NCBI GenBank assembly: GCA_964593865.1
Contig: CAZQKE010000120.1
Span: 1-64,000, forward strand
Reading direction: 5' to 3'
Length of the DNA stretch: 64,000 nucleotides
Source of the DNA: CAZQKE01 sp964593865
Lineage (GTDB): Bacteria > Chloroflexota > Anaerolineae > JAAYZQ01
Position numbers and translations under genes: made by a program. The stretch's first letter is position 1; every line of letters begins with the position of its first letter. Positions 16,950-26,125 of this stretch are shown here, in pieces. Under the pieces are notes generated by a model, which worked only from the letters and a program-made list of their open reading frames with translations, made no database searches and was not told the DNA's origin.

Positions 16950-17059
16950 CCTGTTGATCCCTGAAATCTATCCACCGCAGAAACGCCGAGGCTGCGGAGA
17001 TGGGATACGGAGCCATTGCGTTTCGGAGATGCATCCGGGGCCGGGGGAACCGGAGGGAA

Positions 17060-17962
17060 TCACAAAATGTGCTCCGCGATCAGCTCACGCATCAGGGCGG
17101 TCAGGCCCTCGGCGTCGGGCGTGATCTCTTTGCTATCGGTCGATTCAAGGACGACGAAATCCACCTTGAGGACCTGAGTCGGCGAGCCGGAAAGGCCCAC
17201 CCGCTCATAGTCCACGCCCACATCGGCCCCGTTCCACACGGTGATCCGCAACCCTCGCTCGGCCAGATAACGATCCAGGGAATCTTCATCCCCGAATTCG
17301 GGCCATTGTTTGAGCAAAGAGGCGTATTCCAGGGGAGTGGCGGCGAGTTTGTAGGCCAGGACGCGCCGCACGGAGGGAGGGCGGGGTTCGTTGGCCGAGG
17401 CGACGACGGTCAGCAGGCAGGGCAAGGGGCAGCGGACCGTTTCTGTGCCCAGGGGCAAGGCCCGCCGGACGACGATTTCGCCGTCCTGCAGCGATTCAAT
17501 CTCTTCGGCGTAGGTGATCTGGGGCAGACCCAACTTTTCGGCGACCTGCGGGCCGACCTGGGCGGTGTCGCCGTCTATGGCCTGCCGCCCGCAGAACACC
17601 AGGTCGTAATCGCCGAATTCGCGGGCGAACCGCTCTACGGCGTGTTGCAGGACGTAAGAGGTGGCCAAGGTATCCGAACCGGCGGTCTTGCGGTCGGTGA
17701 TGAGGATCACCCGGTCGGCCCCGCGGTAGAGGGCCTCGCGCAGCACCTCGGCGGCGCGGGGCGGCCCCATGGTCAGCACCGTCACCTGCCCGCCGTGGGC
17801 ATCCTTGACCTGTAACGCCATTTCCAGGGCGTTCAGGTCCTCCGGGTTGAAAATGGCCGGTAGGGCGGCGCGGTTGACGGTTCCGTCCTCCTTCATCGCC
17901 TTGCCGGTGATGTTGGCCGTGTCGGGAACCTGTTTGACCAGCACGACGCTGTTGTACGGCAT
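17060..17962 (-). CDS. etfB: Electron transfer flavoprotein beta subunit
   Basis: 300 residues, somewhat longer than the usual 250-260. Family motifs: VVLVKQVPDTANI at the start, NPEDLNALEMAL, CGRQAIDGDTAQVGPQVAEKLGLP (nucleotide-binding loop), LPCLLTVVASANEPRPPS. The extra residues are C-terminal of the core and resemble the longer EtfB versions found with clostridial and Chloroflexi acyl-CoA dehydrogenases; I cannot decide from sequence alone whether the complex is bifurcating. First gene of the etfB-etfA-ACAD run. ATG at 17962 behind AGGAGGA. Confidence 0.94.
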   Translation of the reverse strand: MPYNSVVLVKQVPDTANITGKAMKEDGTVNRAALPAIFNPEDLNALEMALQVKDAHGGQVTVLTMGPPRAAEVLREALYRGADRVILITDRKTAGSDTLATSYVLQHAVERFAREFGDYDLVFCGRQAIDGDTAQVGPQVAEKLGLPQITYAEEIESLQDGEIVVRRALPLGTETVRCPLPCLLTVVASANEPRPPSVRRVLAYKLAATPLEYASLLKQWPEFGDEDSLDRYLAERGLRITVWNGADVGVDYERVGLSGSPTQVLKVDFVVLESTDSKEITPDAEGLTALMRELIAEHIL

Positions 17963-18512
17963 GAAATCCTCCTGATCTGTTCAAGTAGCAAGCCGGTAGC
18001 TCGCCCGGCGTCAGACGGCTGACCCCACGCCCGCGGACCGGTGGGCAGGTCGGCCACCGGCTGCAAGGGGCGATTCAACGCAAGCCGAACCGGCGCGCCC
18101 CTGCGCCGCCTCGCATTCCGGCGCAGGGCGGGCGAATGGGCAATTCGCCCCTAACGGCAGGCAGGGAATCATGTCTCCCAATAGAACACATCTCGGCGGG
18201 AAAAGTTGCGGCCAACAGGCGGTCTCGGCAGACCAATTTTCCCGTTCCGGGCAGGCTTGACCCGATCCGCCCCCACCGGCAGCGGTCCGGCGGGGGTAGA
18301 CCGGACTCGGCGCACCGAGAGCAGCAACGACTCAACGGTTGAGGAACAGCCGGCGGCCGGGCCGCAGTCATGCCCAGGCCCCCGGCGCGAAGGATCGGCA
18401 GATACAAAGCGGGCCATATCCTGCGCCCAAAGGAGCGGATACGGCCCGACAAGAGCAACGGTAGATCGCGGGGTTGGTGGATCGGAGGAATATCCCCGAT
18501 CCACCGACCCTG
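17963..18512. other. 550-base gap between carbamate kinase and etfB
   Basis: No supportable gene on either strand: the open frames here have no family features and read like GC-rich non-coding sequence. Apart from the two hairpins at 18099-18150 I see no RNA gene. It separates two leftward operons, so it should contain the etfB promoter, but no clear -10/-35 pair stands out. Confidence 0.5.
18099..18150. terminator. Two adjacent hairpins downstream of carbamate kinase
   Basis: Hairpin 1: CCCTGCGCCG (18099-18108) pairs with CGGCGCAGGG (18119-18128). Hairpin 2: GGGCGAAT (18130-18137) pairs with ATTCGCCC (18143-18150). Both are perfect but neither is followed by a T-run on the minus strand, so they are transcript-end or repeat structures of uncertain kind. 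Confidence 0.4.
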
Positions 18513-19463
18513 TTACCGGCGGATCCAGGTTCCCGTTTCACCGTCCAACGCCCTGGCAATGTTGGGCGGATCGGTGATCAAGGCTTGGCCTTCGGGATGG
18601 GCTTCCAGGTAGGCCAGGACCGCTTCAATTTTAGGTCCCATGCTGCCCGGCGCAAAGTGCCCTTCTTCGGCGTAAGCGCGGGCTTCTTCTACGGTCATGT
18701 GATCCAGCCACTTCTGATTCGGCTTGTTAAAGTTGATGGCAACCTGGGGTACTGCCGTGGAGATGAGGAACAGGTCTACCTTGAGCTGCCGGGCCAGGAG
18801 GCTGGTCGCCCGGTCTTTGTCAATGACCGCCCGCGTGCCGACCAGATTGCCGTTTTCATCCTCAATGACGGGGATGCCTCCCCCACCGACGGCGATGACG
18901 ACAAAACCGTTTTCCATCAGGGTTCGGATGGCATCCAATTCAATGATCTTGAGGGGGATGGGGGAGGCGATCACGCGCCGCCACCCGCGCCCGGCGTCCT
19001 CCACTACGCGCCAGCCGTCTTTTTCAAACTTGCGGGCATCCTCTTCGGTGGTAAAGCCGCCGATGCCCTTGGTCGGGTTTTGGAAGGCGGGGTCGTTGCG
19101 GTCTACCAAGACCTGGGTGACGACGGCGGCGATCTGTTTTTGGATGCCGCGCTTTTTGAATTCGTTGTGCAGCGACTGGGCGATCATATAGCCGATAGAG
19201 CCTTGTGTGTCGGCGCCGATCATGTCCAGGGGGGTGGTGTGGACCTCATGGGCGGCCAGTTCGTTGCGGCGCAGGATAAAGCCCACCTGTGGTCCGTTGC
19301 CGTGGGTGATGATCAGGTCCCAGCCTCGCTCGATCATGTCGGCGAGGTGTTTGGCCGTCTCTCGGACGGCGTTCCACTGGGAAGGAACGTCTTCATGTTG
19401 CTTGTCCAAGATGAGTGAGTTGCCGCCGATGGCGACGACGGCGGTTTTTCGTTTCTCGGTCAT
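18513..19463 (-). CDS. arcC: Carbamate kinase
   Basis: 316 residues of the amino-acid kinase fold. Converts carbamoyl phosphate plus ADP to ATP, CO2 and ammonia in fermentative pathways. Signatures: VVAIGGNSLI at the N-terminus, ITHGNGPQVG near residue 55, VVIAVGGGGIPV with the following AVIDKDRATSLLA, and FAPGSMGPKIEA near the C-terminus. Normal length. It is the last gene of the GntR-led operon and follows two carbamoyltransferases, which gives it an obvious carbamoyl phosphate supply. ATG at 19463 preceded by GAGGAGA. Confidence 0.95.
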   Translation of the reverse strand: MTEKRKTAVVAIGGNSLILDKQHEDVPSQWNAVRETAKHLADMIERGWDLIITHGNGPQVGFILRRNELAAHEVHTTPLDMIGADTQGSIGYMIAQSLHNEFKKRGIQKQIAAVVTQVLVDRNDPAFQNPTKGIGGFTTEEDARKFEKDGWRVVEDAGRGWRRVIASPIPLKIIELDAIRTLMENGFVVIAVGGGGIPVIEDENGNLVGTRAVIDKDRATSLLARQLKVDLFLISTAVPQVAINFNKPNQKWLDHMTVEEARAYAEEGHFAPGSMGPKIEAVLAYLEAHPEGQALITDPPNIARALDGETGTWIRR

Positions 19464-19484
19464 GTTCGCTTCTCCTCGGATTTT

Positions 19485-20522
19485 TTACCAGTTTCCCATG
19501 GTGAGGGCCATGACGGCTTTTTGCACGTGCAAGCGGTTTTCGGCGATGTCGTAGATCGCGCTGCGGGGGCCGCTGGCCACTTCATCGGTGACTTCGCTGC
19601 CCCGGTCCACGGGCATAGGGTGGGTAAAGATGGCGTTATCGGTGCGGGCCATGCGCTCGGCGGTCGTCGTCCAGCCCTGGTAGGACATGGCCTTTTCGAT
19701 CTCGGCCTGTTTTTGGAAGACGCCGTCCTTGTATGCCTCCGCGGTTACCCAGTTGCGGCTGTAGACGATGTGGGCACCGTCGTAGGCGACATCGGGGTCG
19801 TTGACGATGTTGAAGGTGGTTCCGTTTTCCGCACAGTTTTGCTTGACCCACTCGTACACTTCCGGGTCCAGGTCGTAACCATCGGGCCGGGCGATGGTGA
19901 CGTTCATGCCAAAGCGGGAAGCGACCAACAACGCCTCCTGGACGCTGCACCAGGAGCGGGCCAGCGCGCCCGAAGCCCACGTCAGCAAAAAGTTTTTGCC
20001 TTTCAGGTTCTCATAGTTGGGGCGGCCCGGCCCTTCGCCGTACCACTCGGCCCAGCCCATCACGTCGGCCATGCCCTGGCAGGGGTGGAATTTGTCATCG
20101 GCCATGTTGATAATCGGCACGTCGGCCCAATAGGCATATTCGCGCAGCATCTCGTTGCCCGCGCCATAGTAGGGGACCTTGTCCTCCAAGATGCGGATGC
20201 CGATGCCGCACACATAGCGGGACATTACTTTGGCCGCGTCTTCAATGGTCTCGCCCGCCTTTTTCTCCGTTTTGAACCGCCCGGCAGAGGGGGTCATGAA
20301 CTGGGCATGACCGCCCAACTCGGTGGCCGCAGCTTCGAAGGACATGCGCGTCCGCACCGAGGGGTTATAGAAGAACATGAGGAAGGTCTTGTACTGCAAA
20401 AGGCTCGTCCAGCGCGGAGAGAAACGATCTCGCTTCATCTTGGCCGCCAGGTCAAGAACGGCTTGGAGCTCCTCCAGCGACCATTCCTGGGTGACGATGA
20501 AATCTTTGCCGTACAGGTCCAT
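19485..20522 (-). CDS. Carbamoyltransferase paralogue 1 (aspartate/ornithine carbamoyltransferase superfamily, YgeW-like)
   Basis: 345 residues. The carbamoyl-phosphate site is intact (FYNPSVRTRMSFE, i.e. S-x-R-T-R), followed by ELGGHAQFM and HPCQGMADVM. The second-substrate loop reads HPMPVDRGSEV, closer to the aspartate-carbamoyltransferase HPxPxxR than to the ornithine-enzyme HCLP. The C-terminus AENRLHVQKAVMALTM is shared almost exactly with its neighbour. Together these suggest a catabolic, knotted-type carbamoyltransferase of unusual substrate. Starts 17 bases after paralogue 2, ends 21 bases before carbamate kinase; SD GGGGAGGG before ATG 20522. Confidence 0.85.
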   Translation of the reverse strand: MDLYGKDFIVTQEWSLEELQAVLDLAAKMKRDRFSPRWTSLLQYKTFLMFFYNPSVRTRMSFEAAATELGGHAQFMTPSAGRFKTEKKAGETIEDAAKVMSRYVCGIGIRILEDKVPYYGAGNEMLREYAYWADVPIINMADDKFHPCQGMADVMGWAEWYGEGPGRPNYENLKGKNFLLTWASGALARSWCSVQEALLVASRFGMNVTIARPDGYDLDPEVYEWVKQNCAENGTTFNIVNDPDVAYDGAHIVYSRNWVTAEAYKDGVFQKQAEIEKAMSYQGWTTTAERMARTDNAIFTHPMPVDRGSEVTDEVASGPRSAIYDIAENRLHVQKAVMALTMGNW

Positions 20523-20539
20523 TTTCGCCCTCCCCTCGG

Positions 20540-21601
20540 TTACATCGTCAGGGCCATGACCGCCTTTTGCACGTGCAGGCGGTTTTCGGCCTCGTCATAG
20601 ACCACCGAACGCCAGCCGCTCTTGGGATCGGTGTTGTCGATCACTTCGTCGTCCACTTCCCAACTGCGGTCGGCGGGCAAGCAGTGCATGTAGATCGCAT
20701 TCTTGTCGGCCAGCTCCATGTATTCGCGGGTGGCTTTCCAATCTTTGTAGCGGTCAAAAATCTCCTGGGTTTTTTGCGGGTCGTTCTCGCCGACGGGCGG
20801 CTGGAAGATGGGGGTAGCAGCCCAGGCTTTGGGGTAAAGGACGTGCGCTCCTTCGGCAGCCTCCATAAAGTCGTGGGTGATCTCAAAGCTGCTGCCGTTC
20901 ATTTCGGCATACTGTTTGCAAGCAGCGATCACTTCCGGGTCCAGCTCCATCTCCGGGGGATGGGCCAACACGGTATCGCACCCCATCATCGTCGCGGCAA
21001 TGATCGCGCTCTGGGGCACGGCACGGGGCTTGTGGATGCTGGGGGAATAGGCCCAGCTCATGACAAACTTGATGCCCTTGAAGGTCCCGAACTTTTCTTT
21101 GACCGTCAGCACGTCGGCCAGGGCCTGGAAGGGATGGTACTTGTCGTCCTCCATGTTCAAGACCGGGATGTCGGCCCAATAGGCAAAGTTGCGGATCATT
21201 TCGTTGGCCCCGCCGTATACCCAGTCCACCGGGTCACCGTAGCAACGGATGGCAATAGCATCCCCCATGCGGGAGAGGACACGGGCCACGTCGGAGACGC
21301 GCTCGGTGCTGTAGGCCACTTCCTTGCCGGGCAGAGCAGGGGTGTAGATTTTGCTGGGGTCCAGGTAGTGGGCATGACCGCCCAACTGGGTCATCCCCGC
21401 TTCGAAGCTATTGCGGGTGCGGAGCGATTGGTTGTAGAAGATCATGAACAGCGTCTTGGCCCGCAGCAGGTGGTCGTGGTACTGACCGATGGCCCGGTCC
21501 CGTTTGAACTTCAGGGCCAGGTCCAGGATCTGTTCCACCTCTTCTTTTGACCAATCCAACAAAGTGATGAAATCTCGGCCTCGGAATGTGTCGGTTCTCA
21601 T
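20540..21601 (-). CDS. Carbamoyltransferase paralogue 2 (YgeW/knotted type)
   Basis: 353 residues. Carbamoyl-phosphate motif FYNQSLRTRNSFE, TQLGGHAHYLDP, a long proline-containing loop (TPALPGKEVAYSTE) as in the knotted N-acetyl/succinylornithine and YgeW enzymes, YHPFQALADVL, and the substrate loop HCLPADRSWEV. It is a tandem duplicate of paralogue 1 (shared start WSxEE...LDLAxKxKRDR and end AENRLHVQKAVMALTM) but differs in the HCLP/HPMP substrate motif. Start ATG 21601 behind AAGGAGAG. By analogy with YgeW clusters it probably runs in the carbamoyl-phosphate-forming direction to feed carbamate kinase; this is inference. Confidence 0.85.
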   Translation of the reverse strand: MRTDTFRGRDFITLLDWSKEEVEQILDLALKFKRDRAIGQYHDHLLRAKTLFMIFYNQSLRTRNSFEAGMTQLGGHAHYLDPSKIYTPALPGKEVAYSTERVSDVARVLSRMGDAIAIRCYGDPVDWVYGGANEMIRNFAYWADIPVLNMEDDKYHPFQALADVLTVKEKFGTFKGIKFVMSWAYSPSIHKPRAVPQSAIIAATMMGCDTVLAHPPEMELDPEVIAACKQYAEMNGSSFEITHDFMEAAEGAHVLYPKAWAATPIFQPPVGENDPQKTQEIFDRYKDWKATREYMELADKNAIYMHCLPADRSWEVDDEVIDNTDPKSGWRSVVYDEAENRLHVQKAVMALTM

Positions 21602-21773
21602 TTTTCTCTCTCCTTCACAAAAATTTTTTAGACTCAAGTCGCTCGCGCCGGGGGCGTGGCGACTCAAGTCGCTCCTTTTGGGCCTGCGGCCGGGCGTATT
21701 CGTGCATTCGTGTATTCGCGTCCGCTTCGTGGACGGCCCGCATTATTTTCGAGAAAGCGGAGACGACTCTCGT
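21602..21773. repeat. Intergenic region with 14-base direct repeat and fragment of the intergenic repeat family
   Basis: GACTCAAGTCGCTC occurs at 21631-21644 and again at 21661-21674 (30-base period). It is followed by an ATTCGTG..ATTCGTG and GTGGACGGCCCGC stretch (about 21698-21740) related to the repeat at 11730-11807. It separates the PLP-enzyme gene from the carbamoyltransferases inside the operon. Confidence 0.45.
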
Positions 21774-23243
21774 CTACCAGTTTCCCAACCCCGTGCGCTT
21801 GTTGAATTCCCGGATCAGCTCATCAATTTCGTCCACCTGGGCATGGATGCTGCTCCAATAGTCGGGCTGATACCATTGGGCTTGGATCTCTTCATAGGTC
21901 TTGCCCTGTTGCTCGACCCAGGTGTAGTATTTCAGGTTGTGGATGCGACGGCGGTCCCAGTAGCCCAACTCCTCCACGTACTCAATGTTGGCGCCCAAGA
22001 GGTAACGGTGGTAGTCGGCGGCGGCATCCACCTCGCTGTAGGGGCCGTGCTCTTCGTGCAGCTCGCGCAGGCGGCTTTGGTACAGTTCCATGGAATCGGT
22101 CCAAACGGTGAGGACGATGTCGTGCTCGCCCAGTTCGTACCACTTGGCGAATTTGATGGCCGAAAGGACGTTGGCGATGCTGGAGATGCCCAGCAGGTCC
22201 AGCCGTTCCACCAGCGACTCCGGGACGCCCTGTTTGACCAGGTAGGCCCGTCCTTCCGGCTCGTTGAAGAGGCGCACCAAGCTCATGCACGCCTCGTCGT
22301 CAATGGCCATGACCATGTCGGTGTTTTTGACGTTGTGGATCCAGGGTACGTGCTTGTCACCGATGCCCTCAATGCGATGGCCGCCAAAGCCGTTGAGCAG
22401 CAAGGTAGGGCACTGCAACGCCTCGCTGGCCGCGACTTTGCTGGCCGGGAACAGTTCCTTCATGTAATCGCCGCAACCGATGGTTCCCGCCGAGCCGGTG
22501 GTCAGCACCACGCCCCGGTAGGTATCCAGCGGCCCCATCTCCTGCTCCAAGACCTCGGCCATGGCGTGCCCGGTTACGTCATAGTGCCACAAATGGTTGC
22601 CGAATTCGTCAAACTGGTTAAAGATCACAATGTCGTCGCCCCGTTCGGCTTTTAGCTCCCAGCATTTATCAAAGATCTCCTTGACGTTGCTTTCGCAACC
22701 GGGCGTGGCGATCACCTCGCCGGCGATGGAAGCCAGCCATTCAAACCGCTCGCGGCTCATCTCCTCCGGCAGGATGGCGATGGATTCGCAGGCCAGCAAG
22801 GCCGAGTTGTAGGCCCCGCCCCGGCAATAGTTGCCGGTGGAAGGCCAGACCGCCTTCTGTGTCGTCGGGTCAAACTGCCCGGTCACCAGGCGCGGAACCA
22901 GGCAACCGAAGGTGGCGCCGACCTTGTGTGCCCCCGTGGGGAACCATTTGCCCACCAGGGCGATGATCCGCGCCGGGACGCCGGTCAGCGAAGACGGCAA
23001 CTCCACATAGTTCACACCACCGAATCCGCCCCCATGGGCCACCGGCTCGTTCTTCCAGGTGATGCGGAACAGGTTGAGCGAGTTCACATCCCACAAGCCC
23101 ACGTTTTTGAGCTTGGCTTTGATCTCATCGGGGATGAGGGATGGATCCCGCATCTGGGCGAAGGTAGGGATGATGATGTTTCTTTCCCGCGCCCGTTGGA
23201 CGGCTCGTTCCAATTTCTCCTGATTAATCGTCAAATCTATCAT
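21774..23243 (-). CDS. PLP-dependent fold-type II enzyme of unknown specificity
   Basis: 489 residues of the tryptophan-synthase-beta/cysteine-synthase fold. The Schiff-base Lys is in TGAHKVGATFG, the substrate Asn-loop is PSTGNYCRGG, and the phosphate-binding glycine loop is TTGSAGTIGCGDYM. It is much longer than cysteine synthase (about 310) and has a 100-residue C-terminal extension rich in Tyr/Trp/Asp. I recognise the general family, not the substrate. Ammonia-lyase or beta-replacement chemistry is likely by fold. Its neighbours (carbamoyltransferases, carbamate kinase) suggest catabolism of a ureido or diamino acid. ATG 23243 behind GGAGAGAGGA. Confidence 0.82.
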   Translation of the reverse strand: MIDLTINQEKLERAVQRARERNIIIPTFAQMRDPSLIPDEIKAKLKNVGLWDVNSLNLFRITWKNEPVAHGGGFGGVNYVELPSSLTGVPARIIALVGKWFPTGAHKVGATFGCLVPRLVTGQFDPTTQKAVWPSTGNYCRGGAYNSALLACESIAILPEEMSRERFEWLASIAGEVIATPGCESNVKEIFDKCWELKAERGDDIVIFNQFDEFGNHLWHYDVTGHAMAEVLEQEMGPLDTYRGVVLTTGSAGTIGCGDYMKELFPASKVAASEALQCPTLLLNGFGGHRIEGIGDKHVPWIHNVKNTDMVMAIDDEACMSLVRLFNEPEGRAYLVKQGVPESLVERLDLLGISSIANVLSAIKFAKWYELGEHDIVLTVWTDSMELYQSRLRELHEEHGPYSEVDAAADYHRYLLGANIEYVEELGYWDRRRIHNLKYYTWVEQQGKTYEEIQAQWYQPDYWSSIHAQVDEIDELIREFNKRTGLGNW

Positions 23244-23315
23244 TTCGTCCTCTCTCCTGTTTTGATAAGAAGCAACCCGCCGGATCGGGACCACTCCCGG
23301 TTCCCAACCCGCGGC

Positions 23316-24017
23316 TCACCAGATCTCCCTATAAGCCAAAACCGCCATAACCAGATAGGCCACCGTCTTGGGGATCATCAACAGGCCGATGAGGGGGATT
23401 TGCCGGACAAATAGAACGACAGCCGTGTAACAGGCATAGGAAAGCAGGATCATGATCCCCATCCACCAAAAGGGCCGGTCGTCGTTGGCCCGCGAGTCGC
23501 GCAAAAAGAGATAAGCCACACCCAAGCCCTGGATCAGCAAGGGGATGTTGCGGATAATGGACCAGGGCTGGGGCGGGACCGGGCTGTTCCATTCGTTGGC
23601 CGGGACGGCCAGGAACAGCAAGCGGATCAATGCGGCGGCGAACAGCATCACCTCAAACGGCCCATAGGCTTTGCGATAGCGGACGCGCCAGATGGCGACC
23701 ATCAGCACGTAGAACAGGGTGACGGTGATGGCCGTCATCACGGTTCCCAGGCCCAACAGGCTGAAGGTGGATCCGGCAAAGGTAAAGGAAACCGGCTCCG
23801 CGCCCCCCAGGGCATAGGCGACCACCCGAAAGCCAACATGCCCTGTATCCCCCAGAGCCAGGAGTATGAAGGCCATCATCACCAGATGGGCCGTGCTCTG
23901 GTCCTCCTCCCGCACCTGGGGCAGGCGGCGGCGCATTTGGATCACCAACCACCAGATGGCGATCAAATAGCCGATGTCAAAAACCACCTCCATCCAGATC
24001 CTTGCCGTTTCGGACAT
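23316..24017 (-). CDS. Seven-span integral membrane protein, unknown function
   Basis: 233 residues, about seven hydrophobic helices separated by short loops, with charged patches QMRRRLPQVREED after helix 1 and RDSRANDDR before helix 6. No transporter motif recognised. It is embedded in the catabolic operon between the two PLP enzymes and its ATG at 24017 follows GGGAGAG, so it is a genuine gene. It could be a channel or a membrane sensor for the pathway substrate; nothing in the sequence decides. Confidence 0.75.
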   Translation of the reverse strand: MSETARIWMEVVFDIGYLIAIWWLVIQMRRRLPQVREEDQSTAHLVMMAFILLALGDTGHVGFRVVAYALGGAEPVSFTFAGSTFSLLGLGTVMTAITVTLFYVLMVAIWRVRYRKAYGPFEVMLFAAALIRLLFLAVPANEWNSPVPPQPWSIIRNIPLLIQGLGVAYLFLRDSRANDDRPFWWMGIMILLSYACYTAVVLFVRQIPLIGLLMIPKTVAYLVMAVLAYREIW

Positions 24018-24048
24018 GAGATCTCTCCCATCCGTGAGGAACCCAGAA

Positions 24049-25332
24049 TCACTCCATGTTCCCCGACTCCAACGCTTTCCTCACGGCATCCAGGTCCGGT
24101 GCGATGACCTGCGCTTTGCCCACCGACTGCATGGCGGTAGCGATGTCCTTCAGGCCGGAGCCGGTAGATAGGACCACGACCCGGTCGTCGCCGCGCACCA
24201 ACCCTTGTTCCACCGCCTTGACCAACCCGGCGTAGGCGGCAGCGGCAGCCGGTTCGGCAAAGACACCCACCCCCTGGGCCAATGTCGGGATGGCGGCCAC
24301 AATCTCTTCGTCGCCGACCCGCAAAAATGCGCCGCCGGTCTCGCGGACGGCTCGCAAGGCTTTGATCCGGTCGCGGGGCAGCCCGGCGACGATGCTATCG
24401 GCCACCGAGTGGGCCTCCACCGGCTTCATCTCCCAGCCTTCCAGCCCCTGCTCCCAGGCATCCACCAGGGGTGACGACCCGGCGGCCTGCACGCCGAGGA
24501 TGCGGGGCATCTGCTCAATCCAACCCAGGGCCAATAGGTCTTTGAACCCCTTGTACACTCCGCCGATGATGCAGCCGTCGCCCACCGGCACGACTACAAC
24601 CCAATCCCCAACACCCGGTCCTCGGTCGTGCAGCTGCTCGTAGAGTTCGTAGGCAACCGTCTTCTTGCCCTCGCTCATGTAGGGGTTGTAGGCCGTGTTG
24701 CGGTTGTACCAACCGAATTCGGGCGCGGCCTGCAAGCATAGCTCAAAGGCATCGTCATAGGTCCCATCCACCAACAGCACCGTCGCGCCGTAAACCAGCA
24801 ACTGGGCGATCTTGGCCTGGGGCGCAGATTTGGGGACAAAGATCACGTTTTTCTGGGCGACGGCGGCGCACAGCCCGGCCAGGGCCGCTGCTGCGTTGCC
24901 GGTGCTGGCCGTGGTGACGACCTCATAGCCCCGTTCGCGGGTCTTGACCACGGCAATCGCCGATGCCCGATCCTTGAACGAGGCGGTCGGTTCCCGTCCA
25001 TCATCTTTGATCCACAGGTGTTGCAAGCCCAACGACTCGGCCAGGCGCGGAGCAGGATAAAGGGGAGTCCAACCGACGCGGCCCAGTACCGTCCCCCGGA
25101 TCAACGGCTCGACCACTTCCGGCTCTACCGGCAAAAGCGGCAGGTATCGCCAAATGGAGCGGGTGGGCGAACCGGCCAGCTTGGCAGGACTGATACGCCG
25201 GGCAATGCGCCGGTAGTCATAGACTACATCGAGAATGCCATCGTCGCCATGCTTGGGGCAAACATACTCAACCTCATCGGGGCCGTACTCCGTCCCGCAG
25301 ATCATGCATCGCAAGCCAAGTACATGTTCCAT
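24049..25332 (-). CDS. Threonine synthase family enzyme
   Basis: 427 residues. An N-terminal zinc-ribbon-like segment (CMICG then VCPKHG) precedes the fold-type II PLP core: KDDGREPTASFKDR with the Schiff-base Lys, TASTGNAAAAL, GDGCIIGGVYKGF and STGSGLKD. This is the arrangement of short-form threonine synthases (ThrC), which make threonine from phosphohomoserine, but diaminopropionate- or other amino-acid-specific homologues share it. Being in an operon with a second PLP enzyme and carbamoyltransferases, a catabolic role is possible. Start ATG 25332, nine bases after GGGAG, 20 bases behind GntR. Confidence 0.82.
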   Translation of the reverse strand: MEHVLGLRCMICGTEYGPDEVEYVCPKHGDDGILDVVYDYRRIARRISPAKLAGSPTRSIWRYLPLLPVEPEVVEPLIRGTVLGRVGWTPLYPAPRLAESLGLQHLWIKDDGREPTASFKDRASAIAVVKTRERGYEVVTTASTGNAAAALAGLCAAVAQKNVIFVPKSAPQAKIAQLLVYGATVLLVDGTYDDAFELCLQAAPEFGWYNRNTAYNPYMSEGKKTVAYELYEQLHDRGPGVGDWVVVVPVGDGCIIGGVYKGFKDLLALGWIEQMPRILGVQAAGSSPLVDAWEQGLEGWEMKPVEAHSVADSIVAGLPRDRIKALRAVRETGGAFLRVGDEEIVAAIPTLAQGVGVFAEPAAAAAYAGLVKAVEQGLVRGDDRVVVLSTGSGLKDIATAMQSVGKAQVIAPDLDAVRKALESGNME

Positions 25333-25352
25333 AAGAGCATTCTCCCATTCAT

Positions 25353-26102
25353 TCAGCGACGGACCACATGAAAGCGGAACCAATCGGGCAAGAAATAGTT
25401 GCGCGAATATTCAACGGGCCGCCCCTCGGAGTCAAACAGCCTTTCCTCCAACAGCAAAAGGGCCTGCTGCGGCGTCACGGCCAGCTTCTCGGCCAAAAAG
25501 TCGTCGGCATTGATCGCTTCTATGTTGGCCACGGCGTGGGCGATCTGCACTTCCGGCTTGGCCCGCAGTAGATCAAGCACCGAGCCGTTGAAATCTTTGC
25601 CGATGTCATCGGGAGAAAGAATGGACCGAGGGACCTGGTCCACCATGTAGGCGATGGGGCGATTCTGGACGATCAGGGTGCGTCGGATTTCGGTGAGAGG
25701 AGTACCCACCTGGACCTGAAGTTGCGCGGCCAACCCTTCGTCGGCCGGCAGCGATGCGATCTCCAGATCGCCGCACCGGACCTGAAACCCCTGGCGCGCC
25801 GTAAGTTGCAAAACGCTCTCCAGCCGTTCCAGGCCGCTTTCCAGGCGACGCCCATAGCCGGGGGCGACGAACGTGCCCACGCCGTGCTTGCGTAGGAGGA
25901 CACCGGCCTGCTCCAAATTGTGTAGCGCTTCGCGCAGCGTAGGGCGCGAAATGCCCAACCGGGCGGCCAGCTCCTTTTCGGAGGGGAGCTGCTCACCGGG
26001 AGCATAAACACCTTGCTCTATCTGTTCGAGCAAGTACTGCTGCGCTTGTGTGGACAAGGGCACACGGTTGGCCCTGAGCGGCTGCATCCCATTGTCTGTC
26101 AT
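25353..26102 (-). CDS. GntR-family (HutC subfamily) transcriptional regulator
   Basis: 249 residues: winged helix in the first 75 residues (LPSEKELAARLGISRPTLRE...LLRKHGVGTFV), then a UTRA ligand-binding domain (VGTPLTEIRRTLIVQNRPIAYMVDQVP ... PVEYSRNYFLPDWFRFHVVRR). UTRA domains bind sugars, amino acids such as urocanate, or phosphonates. It is the first gene of the leftward catabolic operon and faces the BMP transporter operon across a 361-base intergenic region, so it probably controls one or both promoters. ATG 26102. Confidence 0.93.
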   Translation of the reverse strand: MTDNGMQPLRANRVPLSTQAQQYLLEQIEQGVYAPGEQLPSEKELAARLGISRPTLREALHNLEQAGVLLRKHGVGTFVAPGYGRRLESGLERLESVLQLTARQGFQVRCGDLEIASLPADEGLAAQLQVQVGTPLTEIRRTLIVQNRPIAYMVDQVPRSILSPDDIGKDFNGSVLDLLRAKPEVQIAHAVANIEAINADDFLAEKLAVTPQQALLLLEERLFDSEGRPVEYSRNYFLPDWFRFHVVRR

Positions 26103-26125
26103 CTGACATCTTACCTCAATGCGGC

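Noticed and set aside
18099..18150. tRNA or other structured RNA gene
   Set aside because: The two hairpins do not form a cloverleaf and there is no T-loop consensus or CCA end. No tRNA or rRNA was seen anywhere in the window.
18206..18577. Open frames in the gap between carbamate kinase and etfB
   Set aside because: No SD, no recognisable domain, composition like random GC-rich sequence, and partly overlapping the real carbamate kinase gene.
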